A DNA stretch of 64,000 bases, from assembly GCF_024734895.1 (NCBI RefSeq), contig NZ_CP091430.1, positions 6,032,501 through 6,096,500 of the forward strand, written 5' to 3'. The translations under genes and the position numbers were made by a program. Positions 45,790-54,851 of this stretch are shown one piece after another. Each line of letters starts with the position of its first letter. Position 1 is the first letter of the stretch. Under the pieces are notes generated by a model. That model saw only the letters and a list, made by a program, of their open reading frames with translations. It was not told where the DNA came from and made no database searches. The stretch is from Paenibacillus spongiae. GTDB taxonomy: Bacteria > Bacillota > Bacilli > Paenibacillales > Paenibacillaceae.

Positions 45790-46705
45790 TCGTAACCTCT
45801 CCATGTATGAGTTGATAGAAATAATCATCGAGTGTCTGATTCTTTTTGCTTATTGTTTCAATTGCAATGCCATTAGCAATAAAAGATTGTATAAGCTCTC
45901 TAGATGACATCCCTGCATCATAGATTCGTACGAGCTTGGAATCCAAAACCTTGAAATTGGAGATGTGCAGCGTATGCTCGAGAACAAAAGCTGCCCTGTT
46001 TACATCGTCTGTTACCACCTCAATAAATTCCGTGTGCGAACCGCGAATGCTTTCCATAGACATTTCCTCCAATAAAAGACCTTCTCGAATGACACCGATC
46101 GTATCGGCCAATTGTTCGATTTCCCCCAAGATATGGCTGGATATCAGCAGCGTAATGTTGAACTCTTTGTTCAACATCTTGAATAAGTCTCTAAATTCGC
46201 GGATGCCGATTGGGTCAAGCCCGTTGATAGGTTCATCTAGAATCAACAGCTCCGGCTTTATTGTTATAGCTCTGGCAATACCCAGTCTCTGCTTCATTCC
46301 GAGAGAAAACTCTCTCACGGGTTTACTGTCGGCTTGATTCAGGTTAACCAGTTCCAACGCTTCATTTATGGCATTCCTATTATGGAACCCCATATATTCG
46401 CAATGAAGATTTAGGTTTTCTCTTGCCGTCAGTTTCTCGAAGAAAATCGGATTTTCGATAATAATGCCCATCCTTTTTAACGGTTCGTATGACGAATTCG
46501 TCCATTTTTCACCGAAAATCTCAACTTCTCCTCTGGTCGGTTTTACAAGATTGGTCATCATCTTCATAACCGTTGTTTTACCGGCACCGTTCGGACCTAA
46601 AAATCCATATATTTCTCCTTTTTGAACATTCATGCTCACATTGCGGACAACTTCTTTTTCTCGATACGTTTTAGTCAATTGATTCGTTCTCAAAATATAA
46701 GTCAT
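45773..46705 (-). CDS. ABC ATPase of Bcr-type peptide antibiotic exporter
   Basis: The protein has 310 residues from ATG 46705. Walker A is GPNGAGKTT, the signature is EFSLGMKQRLGIA, Walker B is LLILDEPING, and the switch is ISSHILGEI. The C-terminal extension of about 90 residues is typical of BcrA/lantibiotic exporters. It is preceded by a terminator after the sensor kinase and by a TAAGATTT direct repeat, a likely response-regulator site. Confidence 0.9.
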   Translation of the reverse strand: MTYILRTNQLTKTYREKEVVRNVSMNVQKGEIYGFLGPNGAGKTTVMKMMTNLVKPTRGEVEIFGEKWTNSSYEPLKRMGIIIENPIFFEKLTARENLNLHCEYMGFHNRNAINEALELVNLNQADSKPVREFSLGMKQRLGIARAITIKPELLILDEPINGLDPIGIREFRDLFKMLNKEFNITLLISSHILGEIEQLADTIGVIREGLLLEEMSMESIRGSHTEFIEVVTDDVNRAAFVLEHTLHISNFKVLDSKLVRIYDAGMSSRELIQSFIANGIAIETISKKNQTLDDYFYQLIHGEVTNVEFN

Positions 46706-46771
46706 GACCATTCTCCTACTTTCTTTGGGTTAACTTTATTATCTCAGCTATAATGTTCTTATTTGTGATAT

Positions 46772-46790
46772 AAATCTTAAGAAAATCTTA
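46772..46790 (-). promoter_or_regulatory. Direct repeat, candidate OmpR-type response regulator site
   Basis: On the minus strand TAAGATTT occurs twice with an 11-bp period (46783-46790 and 46772-46779). It lies between the kinase terminator and the exporter start, about 70 bases upstream of the ATPase gene. Tandem half-sites about one helical turn apart are how OmpR-family regulators bind. Confidence 0.6.
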
Positions 46791-46799
46791 CTTGCGAAC

Positions 46800-46820
46800 A
46801 AAAAAACCGCCAATCGGCGG
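46800..46820 (-). terminator. Intrinsic terminator between histidine kinase and Bcr-type ATPase genes
   Basis: CCGCCGATTGGCGG (5-bp GC stem, AATC loop) is followed on the minus strand by TTTTTTTG. It lies about 20 bases past the kinase stop. Confidence 0.8.
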
Positions 46821-46838
46821 AAAATAGAAGACAGTCCA

Positions 46839-47774
46839 TTAAGAATGAATTTGTTGCAATTGCACCGTGAAAGTCGTTTTTTCATAGGGTTTGCTTCGCA
46901 AAGAAATGTTGCCTCGCATCTTTTCAACAAGCCTTTTTGTAATCGTAAGTCCCAAGCCGCTTCCCTGGTACATTTTATTTCTGGAATCTTCTAACGTGTA
47001 CATCCTTTCGAAAATCAAATCCTTATGTCTTTCGGTAATTCCTTTTCCTTGATCCCAAACGTCGACAAAGATAAAATGTGCGTCTTGCCTTAGAGTCAAA
47101 CCCACGATCTTGCCCTCAGCGCCATATCGAATCGCATTCGATAATAAATTATTGAATATCCGTTCCAATGCCTCTTCATTTCCATAGGCAAATATTCGAG
47201 CATCCGGAATTTCAATTACCGCTTCCATATCTTCGGACTGGATTTGGTTATAAAAAAGCAGCATGCTTTTGCGACAAACCTCATTCATATTCACGCGCGT
47301 CAAAGGAATATTCTTGTCTCCCGACTCCAGTTTGGCCAAGTCAAAGAACTTCTGGATCAACTCTAATAATTCTTTTGCTTTATCTTGCACCTCAGCCAAT
47401 AGTCGATCTCTTTCTTCCGCGCTTAAATGGGGTTGATGCAATACCGTTTCTATATATCCAAGTACAACTGTAAGAGGGGTTCTAAGATCGTGCGAAATAT
47501 TAGCCAACATCATTTTCATGGAAATTTCGGTTCGCGTGTAATCCACGATAACTTTGCGATTGGATTCGAGCAGACGGTTTATCTCTATGACCATATCTTT
47601 CAAATTTGGGTCGCCGGTGACCAGAAGAAGCTTCTCTGAGCTATTATCGGAGATGATCGTATTCAATTTACTGGTTATATATCTCAAGCTGCTTCTGTCT
47701 TCCCGTCTTGATTTATATTGTAAATAGATGACGATGGATAACAGGACAATGATGCAGATTCCTATTAAGTTCAA
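46839..47774 (-). CDS. Sensor histidine kinase (BcrS-like)
   Basis: The protein has 311 residues, starting at TTG 47774 (GGGGG upstream), one base after the response regulator stop. A single N-terminal helix is followed by a cytoplasmic linker, a HisKA box MLANISHDLRTPLTVVLGY (His95), an N box (LLSNAIRYGAEG) and DQGKGI and GSGLGLTI glycine motifs. With hardly any sensor domain, it probably learns of the drug from the transporter or membrane. Confidence 0.9.
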   Translation of the reverse strand: MNLIGICIIVLLSIVIYLQYKSRREDRSSLRYITSKLNTIISDNSSEKLLLVTGDPNLKDMVIEINRLLESNRKVIVDYTRTEISMKMMLANISHDLRTPLTVVLGYIETVLHQPHLSAEERDRLLAEVQDKAKELLELIQKFFDLAKLESGDKNIPLTRVNMNEVCRKSMLLFYNQIQSEDMEAVIEIPDARIFAYGNEEALERIFNNLLSNAIRYGAEGKIVGLTLRQDAHFIFVDVWDQGKGITERHKDLIFERMYTLEDSRNKMYQGSGLGLTITKRLVEKMRGNISLRSKPYEKTTFTVQLQQIHS

Positions 47775-47775
47775 A

Positions 47776-48474
47776 TCAGAATTCCCCCAATCGGTACCCG
47801 AACCCCCAAAGCGTTTTAATATATTTGGGCTCTGAAGGATGATCTTCGATCTTGTCTCTTAATCGTTTCATGTGAACGTTAATGACATTCTCGTTCCCAT
47901 AATAGTCTTCGTTCCAAATTAATCCGTAAATCTGTTCTTTCGTAAACGTACGCTTCGGATTGGTAAACAATAATTTCAAGATAGCAAACTCTTTTGAGGT
48001 CACCTTAATATCTAGGCCATTCTTACTGACTATAAAATTCTCCAAATCCATAGTAAGCTCGTTTACGGTGATAAGTCTATCCTCTGCTAACTTCTCGGGG
48101 ATAGAATATTGTTTCGCACGTCTTATTGCGGCATTTACTCTCGCTGCAAGCTCGATCATTGAAAAAGGTTTGGTAATATAATCGTCGGCTCCAAAACCAA
48201 GCCCCAATGCTTTGTCCACTTCTCCATCCTTCGCGGACAATATTAAAATCGGCAAATGACTTGATTCACGAATCATTTTCAGAAAATCCATGCCATTCAG
48301 CTTCGGGAGCATCAGGTCTAACAAGATTAAATCGAACTTCTCACGCAAAAAAATTTGATATGCTTCTTCCCCATTAAAAGCGCAAACAATGCCAAACCCC
48401 TCTTTTGATAAATAACCTTTGACCATGTTGCTGATTGATAGATCGTCTTCTACAAGAAGAATGCGATGCTTCAT
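47776..48474 (-). CDS. OmpR-family response regulator (BcrR/VanR-like two-component partner)
   Basis: The protein has 232 residues from ATG 48474 with a weak AAAGG. The receiver has ILLVEDDLSISNMV, FDLILLDLMLPKLNGMDFL (phosphorylated Asp) and DDYITKPF. The winged helix has VTSKEFAILKLLFTNPKRTFTKEQIYGLIW and VHMKRLRDKIE. It is followed without a gap by its kinase and probably activates the exporter genes through the TAAGATTT repeat at 46772-46790. Confidence 0.92.
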   Translation of the reverse strand: MKHRILLVEDDLSISNMVKGYLSKEGFGIVCAFNGEEAYQIFLREKFDLILLDLMLPKLNGMDFLKMIRESSHLPILILSAKDGEVDKALGLGFGADDYITKPFSMIELAARVNAAIRRAKQYSIPEKLAEDRLITVNELTMDLENFIVSKNGLDIKVTSKEFAILKLLFTNPKRTFTKEQIYGLIWNEDYYGNENVINVHMKRLRDKIEDHPSEPKYIKTLWGFGYRLGEF

Positions 48475-48519
48475 TAATTTCAACCTTTCGTTCATAAAAA
48501 CTTTGCTACTGTCTATCTG

Positions 48520-48528
48520 ATTATATCA
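48520..48528 (-). promoter_or_regulatory. Extended -10 promoter element for the two-component operon
   Basis: The minus strand reads TGATATAAT, a TGnTATAAT extended -10, about 46 bases upstream of the response regulator start. No clear -35 is needed or seen. Confidence 0.55.
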
Positions 48529-48902
48529 TCCTGCTCAAAGAACTTTCTGCAAATAAATGTGATCGAGTCCACAAATCTTAAGCTTTGTCCGCATGCTGCC
48601 TTTTCGGGGTGGTACCAGCGTAGCAATGACTTTCGGCTTTCATGTCCGGAATGCGGTTGTAGTTCATCGCGTCAGCGTGCATGACCAACAGAACATCAGT
48701 TAGGGAGGCATCAGTGCCGCTTGTATTGGAGGAAGGCTTTCACGGAGACCGCCGCGGCGGTCTCTTTATTTGCGGCTGGAAACCGCGCTGGAATTTGAAA
48801 GGAAAATTTCTGAGTGAATTATCATTTTTTCACCCCCTTATATCGTTGGACAGGCCCGATTTTATAATTGGAGAGGAAAAATTTAGTAAGAGAGGAGCCG
48901 GA
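48529..48902. other. Intergenic region upstream of the S-layer-homology glycosidase
   Basis: It contains the terminator hairpin at 48745-48764 and no convincing gene. The plus-strand frame entering from 48681 lacks a start site and crosses the hairpin. Confidence 0.45.
48745..48764 (+). terminator. Terminator hairpin upstream of the S-layer-homology gene
   Basis: GAGACCGCC pairs with GGCGGTCTC around GC, followed by TTTATTTG on the plus strand. No intact gene precedes it, so it probably ended a gene now lost. Confidence 0.6.
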
Positions 48903-51900
48903 ATGAGAAAATTTTCGATTGCAGCCGCCGCGATGATCGCCCTTGCTTCATTGCAGTGCACGGGAATCAGCGCAACGACGGCGGAATTTAAAGACGTGCC
49001 GGATACAAGCCCCTATTTCGCTTATATTCACGACTTGAAAACGCTTGGCATAACGGACGGAATCGCCGAAGGGGTTTACGGTCCGAAACAGACACTGACT
49101 CGCGCCCAGTTTGCCAAATTCGTCACCGTCGCTTTTCAGCTGAAGGACCAAGGAGGACCGGCGCCCTTCCCGGATATCCGGGATCACTGGGGAGCCGCCT
49201 ATATACGCGCCGCCTATCAGGCGGGCATCGTTAACGGCACTTCCGATACGACTTTTTCACCGAATGAGCCGGTCAAACGCCAAGAAGCTTCGGTTATGGT
49301 ATGGCGGTTTGCCAAGAAACAGGGTCTCGCTCCGGGCGGCGCGCTGAATTTCAGCGATAAGCCGGATACCTGGGCGGCGGAAGGAATCAGCGGCATTATT
49401 GCTCACGGCTGGTACGGTTCGGACGTTACCCAGGATTCCGGCGAGTGGTCGTACCGACCTCAGGACGCGATGACCCGCGAGGAAGCAGCAGCCTTAATCG
49501 ACCTGTCGATAAAAGAGGTTCCCGGCAGCCTGTCTGCGGCCGCGGCGCCCGTGCCGATGGCGCCGGCACCTGCAGCGCCCGTGCCGATGGCGCCAGCACC
49601 CGCAGCGCCCGTGCCGATGGCGCCGGCACCCGCAGCGCCCGTGCCGATGGCGCCGGCACCCGCGGCGCCCCCGGCCACTGGGGAGGCTATACCTACACCG
49701 GTCAAGCCGCCCGCGGTTCCCGCAGGCGACGTTACATCAGGCCTTCCTTCGGGAAGCGTTCCTTACGGAAGCATGGCGATACTGAGCGCCGCCAAACCAG
49801 GCGCGACCATCTACTACACGACGGATGGCAGTGATCCCCGGACATCGTCCACCCGCAAGCCGTATACTTCGCCCATTCCGGTACTAGGAGGGCTTCAGTT
49901 GAAGACGTGCGCGGTATACCATCCCTCTTCCGGCAAAACGGAAGTCAGCGGCGTTTCCGTTTACGAGTATAAGGTCGGGTCCGTATCGCCGCCGGGGCCG
50001 TCCGTAGGCCTGTACGATCCGCTCGAAAGCTTCAAACTGATGACGAGCCGCGCGAATATGTACATCGCTACGGACCATCCCGCTTACTTCGGCAGCGATG
50101 CGAAACGGATGGTGCGAACGTCGACGGCGCCGGGAAGCATTGTTTACCATACGAAAAACGATATCGCTTCTGTGCTCTTTTACAGCTACTTTTTTACCGG
50201 AATTGAGCTGGAAAAGAGCAAGGTGTTCGCCTCGGCGGACGGAAAAACGTATCAGGAAATACCGGTCAAAACCTATCCGATCGGCTCTCCTTCAGGCGAT
50301 TGGCAGCAGTACGCCTATGAAGCTTCTTCGCTACCGGCAGGGATGCGCTATTTGAAAATCGAGCAGCACGGAGCCGCCAAATCCTGGTCGCCGCAGCTTT
50401 CCAGGGTATCGATCAATCGAATCACCACTTCCGTCGACGTCAAGTCGACCCGAAACGCCGAATCGCTTCAGGTCGAGCTGTCTTCGGCGACCCAAGGGGC
50501 CCGAATCTATTACCGCAAGGACAACGCCCCCGCGTTTCAGCTCTACACCGGGACGTTCCGGCTTACAGGGTATAGCGTGCTCGAAACCTATGCCGTGAAA
50601 GACGGCCTGGAACCGAGTCCCATCCGCAAAACCAAGCTCAATGGAAGCAGCGATATTTTGGTCGACAGGTTCGGTCAGATAGTTACCGCGGGTTTTCCGG
50701 AGAAGGTGATGAGCGAGCAGGAGCTCGAAGCGGATGCCCAGGCTGATGCTTCCTATTACGACAGCCTGAAGCCGCTGGCGGATCTGGACCGTTACGGCGG
50801 TCTGGCGGGCAGCGCGGCCAAATACGGCCTGAAAGGCACCGGCTACTTCGCGATTCAGCAGCTCGACGGCCGGAAGGTGATGAAGACGCCAAGCGGCAAC
50901 ATTTTCTTCAGCCTGGGCATGAACGGAATCACCCCCCATGAAACCTATACGATGGTCAAGGGCCGAGAGCAGCAGTTTGAATCGCTCCCTCCCTATGAGG
51001 GAACGTACGCGCCGGCTTTCATCTCGCCCGATCACAGCAGTTTCTCGTTCTATATAGCAAATAAATACAGGAAAACGGGAGCGTTTCCGACGGAGAGCTC
51101 CTTCTATACGGAAGCGGTCGGGCGGCTGAAGAAATGGGGCTTTAACAGCGCGGGGGGCTATTCGCCCGAGAAATTCGGCAATAAGAATCAATTCCCTTAC
51201 ACGCGAATGCTTCCGCTGGACATAGACTCAGCGAAGCTGGACGGGATTTCGATCTTCGATATTTTCGCGCCTGACGCCGCGGCCAAGATTGATGAGGCGT
51301 TTGCAAAAGCGCTGCCGCCGAACAAGAACGACCCGATGCTGATCGGCTATTTCATCGGCAACGAATACGATTTTCACAAATTTTATTCCAACGTGCCGAA
51401 GCTGAAGGCCAGCTCCGCCGCCATTAAAGGCCGTCTGGTCAAAATGGTGAAGGATAAATACCAGACCATCGATATGTTCAACCGGAACTGGGGCACAAGC
51501 TTTACCTCCTTTAACGATCTGCTTGAAGCGGAGCTTCCGGTGAAAACGTCGCAGTCCTGGGCGGATATGGATGCGTTTTTCCGGTATTACCTCGATACGT
51601 TCTATGGAACGGTTTCGCGGCTGTACCATAAATACGATCCGAACCACCTGCTGCTCGGGGATCGCTGGATCACGACCTCCTTCCACAATGCGAAGTTCCG
51701 CGACGTGATGGCGGAGGTCGAAGGAAAATATTCCGACGTGATCAGCATTAACTATTACTCCTATAAAATCGAGGCCGATCTGCTGAAGGAAGTCTATACG
51801 AAATCGGGCGGCAGACCGATTCTGTTAAGCGAATTCGGCTACGGCACCGCGGAGCAGGGGCTGCAGCCTCTTCTGCCCAATGCGGCCGTGAACCAGTTCC

Positions 51901-52175
51901 AGAGAGGCATGCGCTACCGCAATTACGTGGAGGGCGCCGTGAGTCTCGGCTATGTCGTGGGTGCCCATTGGTTTAATTATGTGGATCAAGCCCCTCTCGG
52001 CCGATATTGGCAGGGAATCGGCGAATGGGCGGAACGCTATAATTCGGGCGTCCTCAACGTCACGGACCGTCCATATAAGTCCTTCCTGTCCGGCGCCATG
52101 CAGACGAACTACGACATCTACAAGGTCCTTCTCGGGGAACGGCCGAAGTTCTATTACGATTTCAGCCAAAAATAA
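48903..52175 (+). CDS. S-layer-homology (SLH) glycoside hydrolase, clan GH-A, GH50/GH42-like
   Basis: The protein has 1090 residues from ATG 48903 (AGGAG 5 bases upstream). A signal peptide is followed by three SLH domains (residues about 28-205: FKDVPDTSPYFAYIHDLKTL, FPDIRDHWGAAYIRAAYQAG, WAAEGISGIIAHGWY), which hold proteins to the cell wall. A Pro/Ala/Val/Met linker comes next, then a chitobiase-type C-terminal module (PGATIYYTTDGSDPRTSS) and a binding module. The C-terminal TIM barrel has acid/base Glu821 in YFIGNEYDF and nucleophile Glu977 in LLSEFGYG. That pairing resembles GH50 agarases and related clan GH-A families, but the substrate is not certain. Confidence 0.82.
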   Translation: MRKFSIAAAAMIALASLQCTGISATTAEFKDVPDTSPYFAYIHDLKTLGITDGIAEGVYGPKQTLTRAQFAKFVTVAFQLKDQGGPAPFPDIRDHWGAAYIRAAYQAGIVNGTSDTTFSPNEPVKRQEASVMVWRFAKKQGLAPGGALNFSDKPDTWAAEGISGIIAHGWYGSDVTQDSGEWSYRPQDAMTREEAAALIDLSIKEVPGSLSAAAAPVPMAPAPAAPVPMAPAPAAPVPMAPAPAAPVPMAPAPAAPPATGEAIPTPVKPPAVPAGDVTSGLPSGSVPYGSMAILSAAKPGATIYYTTDGSDPRTSSTRKPYTSPIPVLGGLQLKTCAVYHPSSGKTEVSGVSVYEYKVGSVSPPGPSVGLYDPLESFKLMTSRANMYIATDHPAYFGSDAKRMVRTSTAPGSIVYHTKNDIASVLFYSYFFTGIELEKSKVFASADGKTYQEIPVKTYPIGSPSGDWQQYAYEASSLPAGMRYLKIEQHGAAKSWSPQLSRVSINRITTSVDVKSTRNAESLQVELSSATQGARIYYRKDNAPAFQLYTGTFRLTGYSVLETYAVKDGLEPSPIRKTKLNGSSDILVDRFGQIVTAGFPEKVMSEQELEADAQADASYYDSLKPLADLDRYGGLAGSAAKYGLKGTGYFAIQQLDGRKVMKTPSGNIFFSLGMNGITPHETYTMVKGREQQFESLPPYEGTYAPAFISPDHSSFSFYIANKYRKTGAFPTESSFYTEAVGRLKKWGFNSAGGYSPEKFGNKNQFPYTRMLPLDIDSAKLDGISIFDIFAPDAAAKIDEAFAKALPPNKNDPMLIGYFIGNEYDFHKFYSNVPKLKASSAAIKGRLVKMVKDKYQTIDMFNRNWGTSFTSFNDLLEAELPVKTSQSWADMDAFFRYYLDTFYGTVSRLYHKYDPNHLLLGDRWITTSFHNAKFRDVMAEVEGKYSDVISINYYSYKIEADLLKEVYTKSGGRPILLSEFGYGTAEQGLQPLLPNAAVNQFQRGMRYRNYVEGAVSLGYVVGAHWFNYVDQAPLGRYWQGIGEWAERYNSGVLNVTDRPYKSFLSGAMQTNYDIYKVLLGERPKFYYDFSQK
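49545..49664 (+). repeat. Four 30-bp tandem repeats encoding a Pro/Ala/Met linker
   Basis: The unit begins GCGCCCGTGCCGATGGCGCC and encodes APVPMAPAPA four times. It joins the SLH part to the rest of the glycosidase. Units differ by one or two third-position bases, so copy number may vary among strains. Confidence 0.9.
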
Positions 52176-52185
52176 GGCGTGAAGT

Positions 52186-52218
52186 GCAGAAAGACCGCCA
52201 GCTTGGCGGTCTTTCTGC
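52186..52218 (+). terminator. Intrinsic terminator of the SLH glycosidase gene
   Basis: A perfect 15-bp stem (GCAGAAAGACCGCCA with its complement) with a 3-base loop, 10 bases past the stop. The T-rich part lies within the descending arm. Confidence 0.75.
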
Positions 52219-52241
52219 GTCTTTAATCTGTCCGCTTATAG

Positions 52242-52490
52242 CCCATTGGTTTAGACGTATCAAAAGATATCATCTCTATTGCCGTCGCAGATGCTGGACG
52301 CGGTGAATCACGGTTTCTAGGGAACTTTCCCCACACACCTGAAGCCATGCGTAAACTCATGAAGAAAATAGGAACACCTGAGCAACTGCACGTTTGCTCC
52401 GAAGCTAGACCAACTGGGTATGGTCTCTTCAGGTGCGCAGGAGATCGCATCAAAACCGATCGAAGAGATGCATTAAGATTTCTTGAAAGA
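52242..52490 (+). pseudogene. IS110-type transposase N-terminal remnant
   Basis: The plus strand reads IGLDVSKDIISIAVADAGRG, HTPEAMRKLMKKIGTPEQLH and VCSEARPTGYGLFR, then jumps to AGDRIKTDRRDALRFLER. About 35 residues are missing between GYGLFR and AGDR compared with intact relatives. It belongs to a different IS110 lineage from the two copies at 36.3 and 42.7 kb. Confidence 0.7.
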
Positions 52491-52497
52491 TACATGC

Positions 52498-52528
52498 AAA
52501 AACACCGGTTCCTTCGAACCGGTGTTTT
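52498..52528 (-). terminator. Intrinsic terminator of the GH4 operon
   Basis: ACACCGGTTC pairs with GAACCGGTGT around a CTTC loop. On the minus strand the stem is followed by TTTTTGC, just past the GH4 stop. Confidence 0.85.
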
Positions 52529-52536
52529 CCCTTTGA

Positions 52537-53922
52537 TTATTTCCACTCCAACTGAGGCAGAATATCCTTCTGCAGCTCGCACATTTCGTCGATCATCGCA
52601 CAAGCTTGATAATAAGTTGGCGCTTGAGGGTCAAGCAAAATCGCTTGCAGCAATTTTGTCTTCGACTTCTCCTGATACGCCTCGATCAGCAGCTTATGAA
52701 TCGTGCCTTGAATATGAATCGTTCCGATAATGGCAGTCGGCAGCTCGACCGTCATCGGTTTGAACGAAATGCCGTTCTTATTCACGACGGCTTGCGTTTC
52801 AACGACCATGTCGTCCGGCAGACCTTTAATGGCGCCGTTATTTTGCATGTTCACGGCGTTAACGTGAAGCTCCTCGCCGAAGACGATCGATTCGATAATC
52901 GGAATCGCATACTCGTTGCTGCAATGAACCTTTTCCTTATCGAAGATATAAGCCTGCTCCGTCCAGAGCTCCTGCGTCATGGTTTGGTCGAACAGTCCTT
53001 GCTCCAGGTTGCTGGCGCCGGCGCAATAGACGAATTCAGGCGTTCTGGAGCCTTTCTCCCACAGCTTTTCCCGGATTGGATCGTAGCGGTATTGCAGTGC
53101 CAATCCGGCGTAGAACTCGCCTGCGTAGGAAATATACTCGCCGGTATGGTTTGTTCCCGGATAAGGATAATAGCCGTATGTGCGGTACATCGTTCTGGAC
53201 AACGCAACATGCTCAAATTGCGCCAGACGGTTCGCTTGCTTTTCCTTCTCGTGGAATAGCGGGTACAGATCTTCCCCGGTCTTCTTATTCCAGACCTTCG
53301 TGAAGAAGCCGAAGTGATTCAAACCGCCGCCTTCAACGGCGATATCGCCGACTTCCATCTCCAGAAAATCGGCCAGCTGATGGATCCCCATATCCAGACC
53401 ATGGCACAGGCCTACTACTTTGATCGAAGTAAGCTTAGAGATGGCTTCTACCAGCTTGGCTTCCGGATTCGTATAGTTGATGAGCCATGCATCCGGACAT
53501 ACTTTCTCCATCGTCTGCGCAATATTCAGCATCGGACCCAGGTTTCTCAGCGTATGGAACATCGATCCCGGTCCGCCGTTCTCGCCATAAATCTGTTTGC
53601 TGCCGTAGCGGCGCGGAATATGGAAGTCTTGGGACCAGTAGAAGTAACGCTCCACTTCAATCGCGACGATAACGAAGTCGGACCCTTTCAACGCTTCCTC
53701 CAGATTCGTCGTCCGCCAGATCTTCGCCGGATAATCGAAAGCCGTGAACATTTCCGTTGCATAATTGTAGGTTCGATCTACATTCGCTTCCGAAATATCC
53801 ATGAGTGCGATCTCAAGATCCGCTTGCGTCTTCAAACGTTCCGACAGCACCATATCGTTAAGCGCACCCAGCGCGAAAGAAACACTTCCTGCTCCAATTA
53901 ACGCAACTTTTAACTTTTTCAT
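52537..53922 (-). CDS. GH4 family NAD-dependent glycosidase
   Basis: The protein has 461 residues from ATG 53922 (AGGAG 10 bases upstream). The NAD fold begins KVALIGAGSVSFALGALND. The GH4 signatures are NYTNPEAKL and GLCHG; the Cys and His bind Mn2+. GH4 enzymes cleave by oxidation-elimination with NAD+ and Mn2+. The CHxx motif varies by subgroup: as I recall, CHG is typical of alpha-glucuronidase-type members rather than alpha-galactosidases (CHS), so the common alpha-galactosidase label may be wrong. It is the last gene of a four-gene sugar operon. Confidence 0.85.
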   Translation of the reverse strand: MKKLKVALIGAGSVSFALGALNDMVLSERLKTQADLEIALMDISEANVDRTYNYATEMFTAFDYPAKIWRTTNLEEALKGSDFVIVAIEVERYFYWSQDFHIPRRYGSKQIYGENGGPGSMFHTLRNLGPMLNIAQTMEKVCPDAWLINYTNPEAKLVEAISKLTSIKVVGLCHGLDMGIHQLADFLEMEVGDIAVEGGGLNHFGFFTKVWNKKTGEDLYPLFHEKEKQANRLAQFEHVALSRTMYRTYGYYPYPGTNHTGEYISYAGEFYAGLALQYRYDPIREKLWEKGSRTPEFVYCAGASNLEQGLFDQTMTQELWTEQAYIFDKEKVHCSNEYAIPIIESIVFGEELHVNAVNMQNNGAIKGLPDDMVVETQAVVNKNGISFKPMTVELPTAIIGTIHIQGTIHKLLIEAYQEKSKTKLLQAILLDPQAPTYYQACAMIDEMCELQKDILPQLEWK

Positions 53923-53927
53923 CGTTA

Positions 53928-54839
53928 TCATTCTCCTTTTGCCTTATTGTATACGTTATATCCGGCTCCGATAATGCCAGCATCGGGGCCGAAATGTGAT
54001 ACCGTTATTTGGATATGGCCGCTTAAGTGCGGGAGCACCTTCTTTCGGGCGCTAGCCGTCACGCGATCGATCAGCCATTGGTTGTGATGGATGACCGCAC
54101 CTCCGACTACGAAGATGTCCGGGTCCAGCGTTTGCATCAAGGAAACAATGGCATTGGAAAAGTGCTTGATCCACAGTTCAATGACTTCTATCGCTTGCTC
54201 ATCTTGCTTATGGTACTGTTCAAACAACAGACTTGCCGTTGCATGGCTGCCATAGAGAAGCTTGCTTTCCTCTTCAAGCGCTATGCCGCTGCAGAGCGAT
54301 TCCAGCGTCCCGTCATATAACGTGGAATGATTTTTCCCACTGTCGGAAACAATCATGCTGCCAATCTCGCCGGCATATCCATGGGAACCGTGAACAAGCT
54401 GTTTGTTCATTATGATCCCGGATCCGATTCCCGAGCTGACCGTAATGTAAATCGGCTGATCATAGGCTTTGGCGGCCCCATGATCCGATTCCAGCAGCGT
54501 GATTGCATTCACGTCATTCTCGAAATATAGTTCATATTCCGGAAAGAACGATTGGATCATTCCGATAGGGACGTTCTCCAGACAAGGAATGTTGGTCGCG
54601 TCTACGATAACTTCGGTTCGACCATTCCATGGGACGGGCAGGACCATGCCGATCTTGCTGGCTTTCCGGTCATGGTCGACTTTCTCGATCATGGCCCGAA
54701 TAGCTGCAAAGATCTCTTCTGCGTGCTGGAAGCTGCCCGTTAAAACCTGCTCCTTCCGGATGAGCTCGAGATTCTCGTTCACCAGACCAACGCGAATATT
54801 CGTGCCTCCGATATCTACACCAATAACAAAACTACTCAT
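53928..54839 (-). CDS. ROK-family sugar kinase
   Basis: The protein has 303 residues; GAGGAG lies 9 bases before ATG 54839. The phosphate-binding motif is VIGVDIGGTNIRVGLV. The catalytic Asp is in YFENDVNA, and HGYAGEIGSM is the ROK glycine-rich motif with its conserved Glu. The usual ROK zinc motif (CXCGXXGC) is absent. It probably phosphorylates the sugar released by the GH4 enzyme, ahead of NagB-type deamination. Confidence 0.85.
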   Translation of the reverse strand: MSSFVIGVDIGGTNIRVGLVNENLELIRKEQVLTGSFQHAEEIFAAIRAMIEKVDHDRKASKIGMVLPVPWNGRTEVIVDATNIPCLENVPIGMIQSFFPEYELYFENDVNAITLLESDHGAAKAYDQPIYITVSSGIGSGIIMNKQLVHGSHGYAGEIGSMIVSDSGKNHSTLYDGTLESLCSGIALEEESKLLYGSHATASLLFEQYHKQDEQAIEVIELWIKHFSNAIVSLMQTLDPDIFVVGGAVIHHNQWLIDRVTASARKKVLPHLSGHIQITVSHFGPDAGIIGAGYNVYNKAKGE

Positions 54840-54851
54840 GCCTAGCGCTCC

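Noticed and set aside
49545-49664. 30-bp repeats considered as a CRISPR-like array
   Set aside because: Units are contiguous without spacers and lie inside a coding frame.
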